From the IMG/VR virus record IMGVR_UViG_3300032286_001250, positions 1-52,226 of that record: a DNA stretch of 52,226 nucleotides; one strand, given 5' to 3'. Source of the stretch: a virus. Positions 22,873-32,121 of this stretch are shown here, one piece after another. The translations under genes were made by a program, and so were the position numbers. Positions within the stretch are counted from its first letter, which is position 1. Each line of letters begins with the position of its first letter. The notes beneath the pieces were generated by a model that saw nothing but the letters and a program-made list of their open reading frames with translations, was not told where the DNA came from and ran no database searches.

Positions 22873-24174
22873 TTAGAGGTTGTAGTCCCGGTTGATCAGA
22901 ATGCAGAGACAGCTGCCCGCTTTGTAGAGCTCGCCTGCGATTAAGGCATCGTCGGCGGCGCGTTGACGTGAGGCGACGGCAGAAGCGATGTCACTGCAAC
23001 GGGCTTCGCCATTGCTGTCGTTCTTGTCAATGTCGGTGTTACTTGAGTCAAACCTGATGATTGTATTGCCGTCGCTTTCGCGCTCGAGCTTGTAAATGAA
23101 GGTGTCGCCAGGGGACAGGCTGTTGCCGCTGCTGGTGGAGTAGATGCCAGCACGACAGCTCCAGTGGTACTTGTACTTCCAGAAGTCGGCGAGAGCCTGC
23201 GGATCGTCGTCGCATAGGGCTTTCATGTAGTTGCCGCTCTTGCCAGTTGGTACAACGCGCAGCGTCACTGTGGGGCGGATCCTGGGATTCACCCTGTAGC
23301 TCATGTTGTTGGGGATATGTGAGAACAAACCGAACTTGGTGGAGTTTGAGGGGCGGAAGGTGTAACAGAAGTCAGATTTGAATTGATTGCCCTGGCTGCG
23401 CAGCTGGTAAACATCGGCGGCCCCCTCGAGCTCGGAGTTGCCGGTGGTGTCGTTGGTGGCCAGGCGGCCGGTGAAGCGGTCGCTGCCGGTCAGGCGGCCC
23501 CCCGAGGGCGCGAAGTAGATGGTCATCCGGCCCACCTCCTCGTTGGAGGTCTCGTCCTCGAAGCGGTAGGCGGAGAGGCTGTTGTCACCGATGGCAAAGC
23601 CCTTGGGGTCAAGGGCGCCGATCGTGCCCTCTCCGAGCATGAAGATCGACCTCAGGAACTGATTGCCGTTGGTGCTGATCAGCTGGGACCAAAGCAGGGG
23701 GAGGTTGATGCGGACGCCGCCGTAGGTGCCGGCCGGCCTCGGGGGGATGGCGCCCCAGGGGTCGTTGGTGCTGCCACCGGCCTGTTGTGCGGGCAGGGAT
23801 TGGCGCTTGGCGTAGATCAGGGGGATGGTGGTGCCCAGCGAGGCCGGCTGCTGGACGGAGTTGAAGCCGACGCGGGGGGAGAACTTGGCGTTCTCGGTGA
23901 TGTTGTTGGCGTCCTTCGTCTTGCTATCGATGCCGCCGGTGCCGGCCTTCTGTTCTCGGGGCTTGAAAAAGCTGGCGGCGATTGTCAGGCCCACCGACAG
24001 GGCGAAGGAGGCAATCGCGATGATCTCGATGATGCCCGCCTGGGGGACCGACAGGTCGATGCGGCTCTTCTGCTTCACCTCCGTCTTGAAGCGGCGGTAG
24101 TCGTCCTCGGTGACGCCCAGGAGGTCGGCGATGTTCCGGTCGTAGGGGAGGAGGGGCGGGGTGTGCTCAGACAT
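22873..24174 (-). CDS. Tail tip hub protein, N-terminal part, with membrane helices
   Basis: A 433-residue protein from ATG 24172-24174 (MSEHTPPLLPYDR); a start at 24204 would intrude further into the upstream gene. Residues about 45-75 hold a hydrophobic segment (GIIEIIAIASFALSVGLTIA) like the one in lambda I/J-type tip proteins. Typical hub motifs follow: GFNSVQQPASLGTTIPLIYA, GGVRINLPLLWSQLISTNGN and LRSIFMLGEGTIGALDP. It overlaps the NlpC-like gene by 8 bases and lies 7 bases before the 20700-22865 gene. Together they form the tail tip. Confidence 0.7.
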   Translation of the reverse strand: MSEHTPPLLPYDRNIADLLGVTEDDYRRFKTEVKQKSRIDLSVPQAGIIEIIAIASFALSVGLTIAASFFKPREQKAGTGGIDSKTKDANNITENAKFSPRVGFNSVQQPASLGTTIPLIYAKRQSLPAQQAGGSTNDPWGAIPPRPAGTYGGVRINLPLLWSQLISTNGNQFLRSIFMLGEGTIGALDPKGFAIGDNSLSAYRFEDETSNEEVGRMTIYFAPSGGRLTGSDRFTGRLATNDTTGNSELEGAADVYQLRSQGNQFKSDFCYTFRPSNSTKFGLFSHIPNNMSYRVNPRIRPTVTLRVVPTGKSGNYMKALCDDDPQALADFWKYKYHWSCRAGIYSTSSGNSLSPGDTFIYKLERESDGNTIIRFDSSNTDIDKNDSNGEARCSDIASAVASRQRAADDALIAGELYKAGSCLCILINRDYNL

Positions 24175-24571
24175 CACGGAGCTTGTAGAAGGCGGGGGTG
24201 CCACGGAGCGTGCGGAGTGGCAGGGCCTGCACTCCGCGACGGTGGTGGGGGATCAGCAGGAACGGGCCAGGCACCACCACCCCAAGACCGAGGGCGTACT
24301 CGCTGGTGGGGTCGCCGGTCTCGAGGAGGGTGAGGCTCCAAGGCTCGGCCGAGGGGATCTCTTCGCAGTGCCGGTAGAAGGCGTCGCGGAGCTCGTCCCA
24401 GGACTCCTGGTGGGCCAGCTCGATCCAGTCATCGATGGCGGGCATGGGGTGGCCGGCCTCGGTGAGGAGGATCTTGGTGATCACCAGACAACAGGCGGCG
24501 CCGTCAGTACGAGGATCGGCGCCGATGCGATGTGGAAGGCCAATCCACTGATGCCAGTCATGGAGATCCAT
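24167..24571 (-). CDS. NlpC/P60-like tail assembly protein (K-like) candidate
   Basis: A 134-residue protein from ATG 24569-24571. The longer open frame extending to 25447 is a shadow of the genes upstream. The core GLPHRIGADPRTDGAACCLV places Cys27-28 before a Val/Ile/Leu-rich helix, as the nucleophile Cys of NlpC/P60 peptidases precedes its helix. The late LLIPHHRRGVQALPLRTL could provide the His. In lambda-like phages the K protein in this position clips peptidoglycan during entry. The match is by pattern and position; the third catalytic residue was not identified. Confidence 0.55.
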   Translation of the reverse strand: MDLHDWHQWIGLPHRIGADPRTDGAACCLVITKILLTEAGHPMPAIDDWIELAHQESWDELRDAFYRHCEEIPSAEPWSLTLLETGDPTSEYALGLGVVVPGPFLLIPHHRRGVQALPLRTLRGTPAFYKLRDV

Positions 24572-24579
24572 GGGCCAGT

Positions 24580-25062
24580 TTAGGCAGTGAAAATGGTGCC
24601 GGTAGGAGGGAGTGAGCCGACTAAATACTGTGAAAGAACGCGCTTTGGTACTTGCTCGCGGGTGGCATCCAGAGGACTGCTGAGAATTAGCGTTACTTTC
24701 TCGTAGTCGTGGGAGCCGGAGACGCAGGACCAGATTTCGGTGCTGATTGTGTAGGACTCGGAGATAGAGGCGTCCTCGGGGGTGTCGAGGATGACGGTCT
24801 GGACGTCGACGAGCCAGTGGTTGGTGGCGGCTTCGGCGATCAGGTTGACGGTGAGGGGGTTGGGGGTGGTGATCAGGCTGGACTGGCCTGTTTCGCCGCC
24901 GCGGCTGCTGCGGTTGCCGGAGAGGACGAAGGGGGCGAATTTGTAGGCGGTGCCACCGTAGGTGCGGGTTTCGCCGGGGAAGAAGTTCTGGTAGCTCTGC
25001 CCGTTGATGGCGGTGCCATCGCGGAGGGTGAAGGTGATGTAGCTGGCGACGGCGATGTCCAT
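24580..25062 (-). CDS. Minor tail protein (M/L-like position)
   Basis: A 160-residue protein (ATG 25060-25062) sharing one base with the tape measure stop (TGATG). It has AVASYITFTLRDGTAINGQS, TAYKFAPFVLSGNRSSRGGE, ITTPNPLTVNLIAEAATNHW and VQTVILDTPEDASISESYTI. This is the slot of lambda minor tail proteins M and L between tape measure and tail tip, and the predicted beta-rich fold fits a distal tail ring. No catalytic motif is visible. Confidence 0.6.
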   Translation of the reverse strand: MDIAVASYITFTLRDGTAINGQSYQNFFPGETRTYGGTAYKFAPFVLSGNRSSRGGETGQSSLITTPNPLTVNLIAEAATNHWLVDVQTVILDTPEDASISESYTISTEIWSCVSGSHDYEKVTLILSSPLDATREQVPKRVLSQYLVGSLPPTGTIFTA

Positions 25063-28000
25063 CAGACTCCAAGCCTCCGGCGAGTATTGACTGAGCGCTG
25101 CAGGCCCTCGTAGGCAAGCAAACGTCCGCGTTCGGCGGCCTGTTGCATACCTTTGCGGTGCTGATCAGTGGTGACGTATTCGACGTTGTTGATGACGCGG
25201 GACTCGAAGCGGACATCGATCGGGCCGGCGGCGGCCATGGCCTGACCGTCCTCGGGGGAGGAGCGGCGGCTCCCACCGAGGGCGCTGCGGGTGCCGGCGA
25301 ACAGGTCTTCGTTGGAGGTGATCTGGCCGGAGGCGCCTGGAGTGAAGAGTTCGGGGCCGTTTTCGCCGACGATGTAGGGGCTGTTGGCGGAGACGGGGCC
25401 GCCTGCGGCGCGGGCTTTGATGCCGAAGAGCTTGCCCAGGCCCCCACCGGGGGCGAAGGATCCGGCCAGGGAGGAGATGCCGCCGAAGATGCCGGCGAGG
25501 CCCATCAACGTGTTGTAGGTGCCCCCCTTCTTCATCTGGTTGACTCCGGCGATGCCCATGCCGATTCCGGCCAGGGCGCCGACTACGCCGCCGATGGCTT
25601 GTTGCAGGCCGCCGAAGTTTTTGGGAATGTCGACGGCGCTCTCGCCGGTCTTGCGGACCACGCTGGAGGTGACCTTGCAGGAGTTGCCCAGGTCCGCCAG
25701 GTTCTGGGTGGCGTTGGCCGCTTCGGTCGCGATGGAGTCCACGGCTTTGCCAGAGCTCACGCCTGGTGTCAAGGGGACGATGCCGTTGGCGGCACCAGCG
25801 ATCTCGGTGGTCTTGCTGGTGATGGCAGTGGTGAGGCCATCGAGGGCGGTCTTGACGCTGCCGAGCGCTGTGGTGTTGGCCTCCTGGGCGATCTTGACCG
25901 GATCCTGGACGCCGAGGAAGTCCTTGAACTGCTTCTCGAGCATCTGCTGGACAGGCTTGAAGGCGGCGTCGAGCATCGAGTTGAGGATGGTGTCGGTGAT
26001 GCCCCTGAGCATTTCCTCCATGGCCTGGCCCGTGTCGCCCCCGGTGAGGGCAGCCTTGATGAAGTTCTTTTGGCCGTCGACGATCGAGCGGCTCACGTTC
26101 TGGATGAGGCTCATCGTGTTAATGAAGGCAGTCGTCTCCTTGTCCATGGCAGCCAGGCTGGCGGCCGAGTCGCGGGTTGCTTTGGCGAAAGCCTGGAACT
26201 CGGCGATCTCGCTTTCCTTCACCAGAAGGCCCTTGGCCTCGAGGTCGAGGCGACGTTCGGTGATCTTGGCTTCGGCTTCGGCACGGCGCTTGCCGTAGTA
26301 ATCGCCCTCGCCGTAGGCCGCTGCCCGCTGGCCCAGGTTGCTGGCGCGGGCCGCCTTGAGCATCAGGTCGTTCCCGGTGGTGGCGTCGTACTTGAGGCGG
26401 GCCAGCTCTGTCGTGACGTCGCTCTTGGCAGAGGCCTTGGCGGCCCTATCGAGGATGGCAAGAATGTCTTTGCCCAAGGGCGAGTCGAGGACTTTCGCCC
26501 CTGCCGGATCCATGCGCAGCTTGGCAATGATGCCTTCAAAATCAGCGGCTTTTTGAAGGTAAATGTTGTTGCCAGCCAGAATGGTTTGGACCTTGGTAAG
26601 GGTCTCGACTTCGCTTTCGCGGGTTTTTCTGGACTCGGAAGCACCGAGGGCTACGAGGTCTTGGACAGCCTTGACCTCTTTCATCCTATTGAGGAGGTCA
26701 GTTTGAGCCTTGTATTGCAGTTCTAACTGTGTGAGGCTCTTGTCACGGCGGGTGTCATAGCTTTTGATGGTGGCATCGTATTGAGCTTGAGTCATCGCGT
26801 TCTCGGGCTTGGCCTTGACCTTGTCGAGTCCTTTGATGAAGTCTTCGCGTTCGGCTGCGATCACCTTCAGTGTTTTCTGGTACTCAGCTGTGAGATTCAC
26901 TTGCTCAGGTGAGACCAACTCGATGTCTTGACCCTTAAGGGCGTTCAGCGCTTTTAGTGTCTCGTCGAGTTGGATGTTCTGGTCGCGGTACTGCTCAAGG
27001 TTGATTTCAGGGAACGCAGCTTTGGCGATGTCCTCGAACGCCTTGGCAGTGTCAGCTTTCCTGATTTCTGCTGTGATTTGGCGGGAGCGTTCCATCGCGG
27101 CCTTGAAGCCGGCCATGGCGTCGTTCATGGCGGAGATGGTCCTCTCACCGATCGAGGCGTCGAAGGTAGGGGCCGTAGGAGCTTCGACCGTGGCGGCGGC
27201 GACGGGTGACATGCCTCGGGCGCCGGCTTTCAGGTACTTGTTGGCCGTAGCCATAAGCTCTGGATGATGCTGTGAACCTCCAGGGAGAGACGGCCAAAGC
27301 CCACGAAGAGCTTTGTCAAGCCCTGCGACATTCCCTTCGGCGAACATCTTCTTGGTTTCTGGGTGCTGCTGAATGGCGTATTGGTAGGCAGCGTTTTGCG
27401 CTGTGTTGAAGTCGCCTGATAGGAACTGATCGGCCATGCCGGGTTTACCCCGCATCCGAAGATCGGTATCAGTGCTCGGGAGAAGCTGGAAGTAACCACG
27501 AGCGCCACTGTAGTTATTGACCGCTTTTGAGCCCATCTTCCCGTAGGCACCTTCAAGGTTGGAAAGGCGTTTCATGTAACCAGTGATGAAGTCATCGCTA
27601 CCAGCGCCGCCAACACCGGGTTGGAACTTGCCGTGGAGGATCTTGTAGACCTTCCCGTCAGGTGTCATGAAGGCTGTCTCGTCTCCGTTGGCAGTGCCGG
27701 GTGTGTTGCTGACCCATTTGGCACCGTTGGCAAGAGTGAGTGCTGCACCCGCACCGAAGGCATAGTCACGACCTTCATGGCTATAACCTTTACGAGGAGC
27801 GCCGATTTCTCCTCCAGCGCTAGTCTGACCTGATGACAATGGCCCGCCATTGACGCGGACGTACTGATCGAGGGCGCCTCTGTCGTAGTAGCCACCACCT
27901 GACTGGGCAATGTGGAAATGAGGTCCCGTACTCGTGGGGCCAGTGTTGCCTTGGATATAAGTGCCATCTGCCATGTCACCCGTTGCGCCGCTGGTTCGGA

Positions 28001-30833
28001 TCTTCGAGCGCAGCTCTTCCTGTCCTGTCTTGAACTGCTCCAGTTTCTTCTCGTACTCGCCGACTGCGATACGCATGTTGTAGATCTGACGCTCGGTTTC
28101 GATCTTAAAGTTGGCTAGGGCCTTCTCCATGTTGGCGAACTCGAGCTGCATGCTCTTTTTGGCGAGCTCGATGTCGAGTTCACCTTTCTTCTTGGTGCTG
28201 AGGTAGGCGACGACGGCCTCGAGGGCGGCGCGGGAGCTGCCTTGCTCACCTTCGAGCATCTTGATGTTGGCCCGCTCGACGGCCTGGATCCTGAGTTCGC
28301 CTGCGGCACGGGCGTTCTCAATCTCCTTCTGACGGGTCTCCTGCTGCTTCTGGAAGACAGCGTCCTCGAGGGAGCGTCGCTGATCACCAATGGAGTCTTC
28401 GAGCTGCTTGCGTTGCTTCTGGAGTTCGGTGATGAGGCCAATGTTTTGTTGAGCTTGGATCTTGATGCTCTCGTCCAGATTCTTCTTTTCCTGTACAAGG
28501 TCAGCTTCCTTGAGTTCCTTGTCTATTTTTGCTTTTTCGGCTTTATACCCAGGTAGATCCATTATGGCTTGACGCTGTTCTAGTATTTGAATTGTCTGAG
28601 CTCGCATGCCAGCCTTTTCATTGATAGGCTTATTGACTTTCTCCTCGGCTTCTTTTATCTTGTTGACGAGCTCCTGTAGTTTCCGTTCGTACTCACTGAT
28701 TTTTGATGTTACCAGACTTTCTGCGAACGCTTTCGACCGTTTTTCCGCAGAAGTCGAGTTCTCTCCTACATCTTTATAGACTGTAGCTAGGTCATGTAGA
28801 GCTTCACGATACCGTTTCGTCTCGTTTACTTCCGAAAGCCTCCGCTGGTAACGTCCCCAAAGGTCAATGGCAACCGTAATCGCAAGCTGTAAAGCGATCA
28901 AGCCACCCGTCATGGCGAGATTATCTACAATAAACTTCTTTATGCTTGCGCCGTTTAGGCCTTTGCCAAAATTGTTGACGGAGTTTGCGGCATTCTGGGC
29001 CTTCGTTGCAAGTGCTTGTAATGCTGCGGCATTACCTGCTAGTGCTGCGCTATTGGCGGCAGCAGCTGCAGTGCTGGCTGCAAAAGACTCAATCAAAGAG
29101 ATGAAGGCTTTTACAAGATTCCCAACGAACCTAATAGCACTGCCGATAAGCGCAACGGTCGAAGCGATACCAGCTTTGATGGCTGAGAATCCTGTAATGA
29201 TCAGCGGTAGAATTGGTTTCCAAGTCTGGACTACAAACGTTCCGACTGAAATGATGGTTGTGATGGTATTAAGGCCGGTCTGGCGCAAGAACCCGAATTG
29301 GACGTTGAGTTGAGTGATGTATTGGACTAGAGGGAGCTTCAGCAGTTCTCCGTAGACACTGAGTACGCCGGAGAACGCTGTGGCGAGGCTGGTGACAACA
29401 GGAATTAGGGTTTGGATGGTGGTCAGGATGACCTGGATGTTGCCGACTTGGAGGGAGACGAAGGCTTTGGCCAGGTCGAAGAGGCCCTTGCCGACGGTGG
29501 CGATGCTCTGGCTGATGCCGTCGAAGATCTGGGTGAGGGGGGCCATCACCCGGCTGATGGCGGATTGGATGAAGCCGAAGGCGTCGCTCAGGGCGGTCTT
29601 GGCTTTGTCCAGGGCGGGGGCGACGTCGGGGCCGCCGATGGCCTTGGCGGTTTTGGAGCCTTCGCCGATGCGTCCGAGGGTGACGGCGGCCAGGCGTCCG
29701 GTAGCGCGGCCGGCGCCTTCGGCGATTGCGAAGACTTGCTCGCGGATCTTGAAGAGGAACTCGAAGGTGCTGCTCAGGCCGTTGAGCAGGGGGTCGAGTA
29801 GGCCGGCGCCGAAGCGCTGGTTGACCAGCTCCCAGAGGTCCACGATGTTGGACATCACACCGCTGAAGCCCTCGGCGGCGATTTTCTGGCCGGCAACCGC
29901 GGAGGCGAGCTTGTCGTTGACGAACTTGATGACGCCGCCGGATTTGGTCCGGGCGTCCTGGATGTCCTTGTTGGTGATGCCCAGGGACTTCGCCAGATAG
30001 GAGTCCATGTTGATGTCGCCCCGGAGCATCGAGCCGATCTCCTGGCGGGCCTGTTCCAGGGGGAGGCCGAAGGTGCCCAGGGCCGCAGCCAGGCCGACGG
30101 CCATGTCCTCGGCTTCCTTCAGGCCCCCACCGACCTGGCCGATCTGCGAGGCGACGATGCCGAAGACCTCGATCACGTCGTTGGAGGTGACGCCCGCGAG
30201 CTCGATGGTCCGCTCTCGGATGCTGTCGATGCGCTTCTCGATTTCGCCCGTCAGGGAGACGATCTTCTGGTACGGGTCGGTGATCTCCTTGCCGTCCTTG
30301 AAGACCCGGTTGGTGCTGGCCAGGGTGGTCTGGGTCTTCAGCATCGTCTCGCGAAGCTGGATCTCCCGGCCGATCGTGTTATCGAAGAAGCCGGTGTAGG
30401 CCTGCTGCAGGACGCCCACGGTCTGCTTGACCGCAAACAAGGCGAAGCCCACACGGGCCAGCTGGTCCACCAACGAGACCGACGCCTTTTTGGCCGTGTC
30501 CATGCTGCTGGCCAGGATGTGGCCGGCGCCGGAGGCTTCCTTCAGGGCCATCGTGGCCTGCGGGGCCTTCTTGATTCCGTTGATCAGGGTGTCGATGTCC
30601 CGCAGTGGGTCACCGATGCCTGGCAGCATCTTGGCGACGCCATAGAGCGACTTGATATTGTTGGCGGCCTCGTGGATACCTGTGTTCAGGTTTTTGACTG
30701 CTGTATTGACTCCGCTTAGATCAATATCTAGCTTTCGTGTTCGTGTTGCTGTGTCGGCCGCTTTATCGACTTGGTCGAGCTTTTGCTGAGCGTCTGCAGT
30801 ATTGGCTGTGACCTTGAGGAAGTATTCAGTCAC
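25062..30833 (-). CDS. Tape measure protein with embedded peptidoglycan hydrolase domains
   Basis: A 1923-residue protein (GTG start at 30833), the longest in the window. It starts with coiled coil (NTADAQQKLDQVDKAADTAT), has hydrophobic helices around residues 480-600, and long heptad coils around 640-940. Near residue 955 is YIQGNTG...TSTGPHFHIAQSGG, and near 1018 SHEGRDYAFGAGAALTLANG, then KILHGKF: M23 metallopeptidase motifs in permuted order. Residues about 1080-1200 resemble a lysozyme (NYSGARGYFQLLPST, then ALRGLWPSLPGGSQHH). The C-terminus is Gly-rich and hydrophobic (VVGALAGIGMGIAGV). Tape measures set tail length and enter the cell envelope during injection; the enzymes would open the wall. 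The 26.5-29.3 kb part is AT-richer. Confidence 0.85.
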   Translation of the reverse strand: MTEYFLKVTANTADAQQKLDQVDKAADTATRTRKLDIDLSGVNTAVKNLNTGIHEAANNIKSLYGVAKMLPGIGDPLRDIDTLINGIKKAPQATMALKEASGAGHILASSMDTAKKASVSLVDQLARVGFALFAVKQTVGVLQQAYTGFFDNTIGREIQLRETMLKTQTTLASTNRVFKDGKEITDPYQKIVSLTGEIEKRIDSIRERTIELAGVTSNDVIEVFGIVASQIGQVGGGLKEAEDMAVGLAAALGTFGLPLEQARQEIGSMLRGDINMDSYLAKSLGITNKDIQDARTKSGGVIKFVNDKLASAVAGQKIAAEGFSGVMSNIVDLWELVNQRFGAGLLDPLLNGLSSTFEFLFKIREQVFAIAEGAGRATGRLAAVTLGRIGEGSKTAKAIGGPDVAPALDKAKTALSDAFGFIQSAISRVMAPLTQIFDGISQSIATVGKGLFDLAKAFVSLQVGNIQVILTTIQTLIPVVTSLATAFSGVLSVYGELLKLPLVQYITQLNVQFGFLRQTGLNTITTIISVGTFVVQTWKPILPLIITGFSAIKAGIASTVALIGSAIRFVGNLVKAFISLIESFAASTAAAAANSAALAGNAAALQALATKAQNAANSVNNFGKGLNGASIKKFIVDNLAMTGGLIALQLAITVAIDLWGRYQRRLSEVNETKRYREALHDLATVYKDVGENSTSAEKRSKAFAESLVTSKISEYERKLQELVNKIKEAEEKVNKPINEKAGMRAQTIQILEQRQAIMDLPGYKAEKAKIDKELKEADLVQEKKNLDESIKIQAQQNIGLITELQKQRKQLEDSIGDQRRSLEDAVFQKQQETRQKEIENARAAGELRIQAVERANIKMLEGEQGSSRAALEAVVAYLSTKKKGELDIELAKKSMQLEFANMEKALANFKIETERQIYNMRIAVGEYEKKLEQFKTGQEELRSKIRTSGATGDMADGTYIQGNTGPTSTGPHFHIAQSGGGYYDRGALDQYVRVNGGPLSSGQTSAGGEIGAPRKGYSHEGRDYAFGAGAALTLANGAKWVSNTPGTANGDETAFMTPDGKVYKILHGKFQPGVGGAGSDDFITGYMKRLSNLEGAYGKMGSKAVNNYSGARGYFQLLPSTDTDLRMRGKPGMADQFLSGDFNTAQNAAYQYAIQQHPETKKMFAEGNVAGLDKALRGLWPSLPGGSQHHPELMATANKYLKAGARGMSPVAAATVEAPTAPTFDASIGERTISAMNDAMAGFKAAMERSRQITAEIRKADTAKAFEDIAKAAFPEINLEQYRDQNIQLDETLKALNALKGQDIELVSPEQVNLTAEYQKTLKVIAAEREDFIKGLDKVKAKPENAMTQAQYDATIKSYDTRRDKSLTQLELQYKAQTDLLNRMKEVKAVQDLVALGASESRKTRESEVETLTKVQTILAGNNIYLQKAADFEGIIAKLRMDPAGAKVLDSPLGKDILAILDRAAKASAKSDVTTELARLKYDATTGNDLMLKAARASNLGQRAAAYGEGDYYGKRRAEAEAKITERRLDLEAKGLLVKESEIAEFQAFAKATRDSAASLAAMDKETTAFINTMSLIQNVSRSIVDGQKNFIKAALTGGDTGQAMEEMLRGITDTILNSMLDAAFKPVQQMLEKQFKDFLGVQDPVKIAQEANTTALGSVKTALDGLTTAITSKTTEIAGAANGIVPLTPGVSSGKAVDSIATEAANATQNLADLGNSCKVTSSVVRKTGESAVDIPKNFGGLQQAIGGVVGALAGIGMGIAGVNQMKKGGTYNTLMGLAGIFGGISSLAGSFAPGGGLGKLFGIKARAAGGPVSANSPYIVGENGPELFTPGASGQITSNEDLFAGTRSALGGSRRSSPEDGQAMAAAGPIDVRFESRVINNVEYVTTDQHRKGMQQAAERGRLLAYEGLQRSVNTRRRLGV

Positions 30834-30860
30834 GACCTGGGTTCTGTACTTTGTGTCATT

Positions 30861-31885
30861 TTACCCGAATTCGTCCGGGGGGCGCATCATCGCGGTGAAT
30901 ACGTGTACTGGTATCTCGTGCTTCTTGGCTAGATCAACAAGCAGTAGTTTTGTAGCTTCGTCGGCGCCGACTTTCTTGGCTTTTTCGCCCTCGGGGGTGT
31001 AGTCGGGGAAGGGGAGGAACTCTTTGGGTTGGCGGCTCTTGTTGATCTTGTCACCGAAGTGGGCGAGGGCGACCTCGTGGACCAGGGTGGCCAGGCGGGC
31101 GGCGGTCACGGAGCTGACGTTGGCGCGGGATTGGTCGTCGTCGTCCAGGCGCCGGAGGATGTCCCGCAGCACGTAGATCGGGGTGCGCAGGAACCGGTCT
31201 GGGGGGTAGTCGGGGCCGAGGGGAGAGAGTCGGATGCGGAAGTAGACGCTCTCCCAGTCGGGGTCCGGGCTGTTGAGGAAGTCCTCGCAGTCCTTCAGGA
31301 CTTCTTCTGGGGTGGGTCGCTCTCGGGGGGCTCCGTGTCGTTTCCCTCCGGGGCCGGCCAGCCGTCACGCTCCCAGAGGACCAGCTGGAAGATCTCCCCC
31401 ACGAGGTTGAGGGGGGTCTGGTCGGTGTCGGCGTCGGACCAGTCGGGCAGCTTCACCCACTCCTTGGAGCCGGGGAGCTTGGTCTCGCCGCGGAACTGGA
31501 GCAGGAGGGTGGCGAAGGCGCTTTGCTGTTCGGTGGAGCCGGGGGCCTCGTTCTGGATCTCTTCGAGGTCGCTGGCGTAGTCCAGCAGGATCTGGTTGTC
31601 CTGGCGGGAGTCGGTGTCGCTCAGGAGGTCCAGGGCCTGTTGGGTGGCGCTGAGCTTGGTGACGGTGCCGTCTTCTTCGACGGTCTCGGTGTCGGCCAGG
31701 TTCTTGTCCTTGGCGATGCGCTGGGCGAGCTTGATGGTGCGGTAGGTCGACTTCGTTTGAGCGCGGGCCAGTTTCTCGATACCTTTGGCTTCGCCTGGCA
31801 GTAGAGCGTGATAGATCGGGAACCTGAATGGACCGATCTTGTGGTACTCGTCGGTATCGAAGAGGACGCTGGCGTACTTACTCAT
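30861..31885 (-). CDS. Tail assembly chaperone frameshift fusion (G-GT type)
   Basis: The fusion is read from ATG 31883-31885 through the first 182 codons, then by -1 slippage at GGGAAAC (31340-31346), then in the second frame to TAA 30861-30863. It is about 341 residues. The second frame is open without stops from the slip site (RHGAPRERPTPEEVLKDC, then EDFLNSPDPDWESVYFRI, and on to LRDILRRLDDDDQS). The in-frame ATG at 31172 inside it is not needed. Its ending carries HVFTAMMRPPDEFG. Lambda-like phages make G and GT chaperones in a fixed ratio this way, just upstream of the tape measure gene as here. They recruit tape measure and tail tube subunits. Confidence 0.8.
31295..31885 (-). CDS. Tail assembly chaperone, short form (G type)
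   Basis: The unshifted product, 196 residues, ending ESDPPQKKS just after the slippery site. It is helical and charged: ASVLFDTDEYHKIGPFRF, EKLARAQTKSTYRTIKLAQR, then LDLLSDTDSRQDNQILLDYA, and QTPLNLVGEIFQLVLWERDG. Sequence similarity to lambda G is not obvious; the assignment rests on gene order (tail tube, chaperones, tape measure) and on the frameshift arrangement. Its start overlaps the preceding small gene by 8 bases. Confidence 0.75.
   Translation of the reverse strand: MSKYASVLFDTDEYHKIGPFRFPIYHALLPGEAKGIEKLARAQTKSTYRTIKLAQRIAKDKNLADTETVEEDGTVTKLSATQQALDLLSDTDSRQDNQILLDYASDLEEIQNEAPGSTEQQSAFATLLLQFRGETKLPGSKEWVKLPDWSDADTDQTPLNLVGEIFQLVLWERDGWPAPEGNDTEPPESDPPQKKS
31340..31346 (-). other. 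Programmed -1 frameshift slippery heptamer
   Basis: Minus-strand GGGAAAC is phased as G-GGA-AAC relative to the chaperone reading frame, the X-XXY-YYZ form, one base different from lambda's GGGAAAG. The zero frame stops 45 bases later and the -1 frame stays open for 159 codons. The pairing of downstream RNA was not evaluated. Confidence 0.85.
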
Positions 31886-32114
31886 GGGTTATCGGGAGGG
31901 CGATCGACCAGGCTCGGGTGGGTGCGGGCTGGTTGATCGCCTCGTCGGGCAGTTGCACATCCAGATTAACGCCGTTATGCGAAAGGCGTATAAGCTGGAA
32001 GGGGTTGAGGGGTTCAACGTACAGGGCTCCACAGTGAAGGGTGGAGCCTTCTACTTTGCAATTGACTGCATAGACAGTGTGCGCGGGATCTATAAGGATG
32101 TCGTGTTGATTCAT
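31878..32114 (-). CDS. Small hypothetical tail-region protein
   Basis: A 78-residue protein from ATG 32112-32114; the upstream extension to 32285 is a shadow and crosses a terminator. It reads MNQHDILIDPAHTVYAVN, then GSTLHCGALYVEPLNPF, QLIRLSHNGVNLDVQLPDEA and IALPITHE. The family is not recognised. It lies between the tail tube gene and the chaperone genes and overlaps the latter by 8 bases, so it is probably made with them. It is the first gene after the terminator at 32122-32147. Confidence 0.55.
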   Translation of the reverse strand: MNQHDILIDPAHTVYAVNCKVEGSTLHCGALYVEPLNPFQLIRLSHNGVNLDVQLPDEAINQPAPTRAWSIALPITHE

Positions 32115-32121
32115 TGGCGAG

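Noticed and set aside
24572-25447. N-terminal extension of the NlpC-like frame
   Set aside because: The extension is low-complexity shadow sequence opposite other genes; the ATG at 24571 starts the recognisable protein.
25143-26726. Long plus-strand frames opposite the tape measure and tail tip genes
   Set aside because: They are Gly/Asp/Val-rich mirror frames caused by codon bias in GC-rich genes, without motifs or start signals.
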